A DNA stretch of 64,000 nucleotides, taken from the NCBI RefSeq assembly GCF_900129445.1, contig NZ_FQVT01000005.1:186001-250000 (forward strand), given 5' to 3'. Positions 63,513-64,000 of the stretch are shown here, piece by piece. The notes below the pieces were generated by a model, which saw only the letters and a list, made by a program, of their open reading frames with translations, had not been told where the DNA came from and did no database searches. Numbering within the stretch: the first letter of the stretch is position 1; each line of letters starts with the position of its first letter. Made by a program: the position numbers and the translations under genes. This stretch comes from Salegentibacter echinorum. Its GTDB lineage: Bacteria; Bacteroidota; Bacteroidia; Flavobacteriales; Flavobacteriaceae.

Positions 63513-64000
63513 CTACTTTAAAAAATGCGGGAAATCGGTAATAATACCATCTACGTTCATTTCTTTAAGTCGCTCAATTTCTTCCCGCGTATTAACCGTC
63601 CATGGAATGAATTTTATATTTCTCTCGTGACATTTCTTTATAAGTTCTGAAGAAGCCAGACTAAAATGCGGACTATAAATTTCGGGTACAAAACCTATTT
63701 TAGCTATGTTTTCTTCAAAAGTAACATTCTTATCCCCGGTAAGAAATCCAACGGGAACATTGGGATATCTCTCCCGTACCCGCTGAATTTGACGCACATC
63801 GAATGATTGAATATAAAAACGTTCATGGACATTTTTGTTTTGTAGCACATCCATAACCAGCCGAACAAATTTACGCGGTGCCGGTTGATAGGTACCGTCT
63901 TTCCTGGGGTTCGATTTAATTTCTACATTATAAATCACTTCCGGTATATTATTGCTTTCAGTATATCTTTCCACGGCCTCAATAAGATCTGCCAACAAGG
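63513..64000 (-). CDS. Glycerophosphodiester phosphodiesterase, C-terminal part (5' end outside window)
   Basis: 161 readable residues from the right window edge. They match the second half of the GDPD barrel: YNVEIKSNPRKDGTY (the E-x-K metal-binding strand), RFYIQSFDVRQIQRVRERYP, FIPWTVNTREEIERLKEMNV and DGIITDFP, the usual W-T-V-N ... D-G-I-x-T-D-x-P ending. It hydrolyses glycerophosphodiesters to glycerol 3-phosphate and an alcohol. The N-terminal catalytic His residues are outside the window. Confidence 0.9.
   Translation of the reverse strand, partial: LLADLIEAVERYTESNNIPEVIYNVEIKSNPRKDGTYQPAPRKFVRLVMDVLQNKNVHERFYIQSFDVRQIQRVRERYPNVPVGFLTGDKNVTFEENIAKIGFVPEIYSPHFSLASSELIKKCHERNIKFIPWTVNTREEIERLKEMNVDGIITDFPHFLK

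Overview
The window looks like a chromosomal segment of a marine or halophilic Flavobacteriia member (Bacteroidota), in the style of Salegentibacter, Gramella or Zunongwangia. The grounds are a SusC/SusD pair, several TonB-dependent outer-membrane proteins, GSCFA, UpxY and DUF4374 proteins, low GC, and promoters of the Bacteroidota type (TAnnTTTG at -7). The genus is inference. I saw no rRNA, tRNA or CRISPR array.

Layout. 1-4243: the end of a polysaccharide-utilisation locus (susC, cut by the window edge, then susD) closed by a terminator. 4.3-27.7 kb: a low-GC accessory and defence island. In order it holds a split HipA kinase module of the HipBST type with two matching operators; a three-copy structured repeat beside a RuvC (TnpB/Cas12-like) remnant; a fragment of a P-loop NTPase; five consecutive secreted or lipoprotein genes of unknown role; an overlapping pair made of an HNH-motif membrane protein and a tail-anchored coiled-coil protein; a 32-residue conserved protein with its own terminator; a gene broken by a stop codon; a cluster of twelve CAACGG-type motifs; a type I restriction operon with a Schlafen/AlbA-type ATPase inserted (hsdM, AlbA, hsdS, hsdR); a toxin-antitoxin-SecB-like chaperone (TAC-type) operon; and a DUF4143 ATPase.

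28.4-32.7 kb: a metallo-beta-lactamase/rhodanese fusion (persulfide dioxygenase-like) with a small DUF442-type phosphatase, a nitrilase-superfamily amidase and a decayed Wzi-like porin. 33.1-39.1 kb, minus strand: an iron-siderophore uptake operon that matches the XusABC layout (TonB receptor, DUF4374 lipoprotein, PepSY membrane protein) plus a DUF4198 protein, behind a promoter that carries a 16-bp perfect palindrome.

39.6-64 kb: mostly core genome: pyruvate oxidase, a conserved unknown, a SulP anion transporter, era, a small PIN-domain toxin-antitoxin pair, der, a frameshifted GIY-YIG gene, GSCFA, a 2H phosphoesterase, alaS, an M23 peptidase, a MerR-LemA-TPM-TPM operon, a large outer-membrane beta-barrel protein, an UpxY antiterminator and the end of a glycerophosphodiesterase. 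Intergenic regions here are full of short dispersed palindromes of at least three families; one copy lies inside the hsdM reading frame and one larger palindrome lies between xusB and xusC.

The best candidates for undescribed biology are the HNH-membrane/coiled-coil pair (13217-15770), the five-gene envelope cluster (8722-13020), the TAC-type operon with an unfamiliar toxin (25001-26397), and the CAACGG motif cluster (16968-17176).
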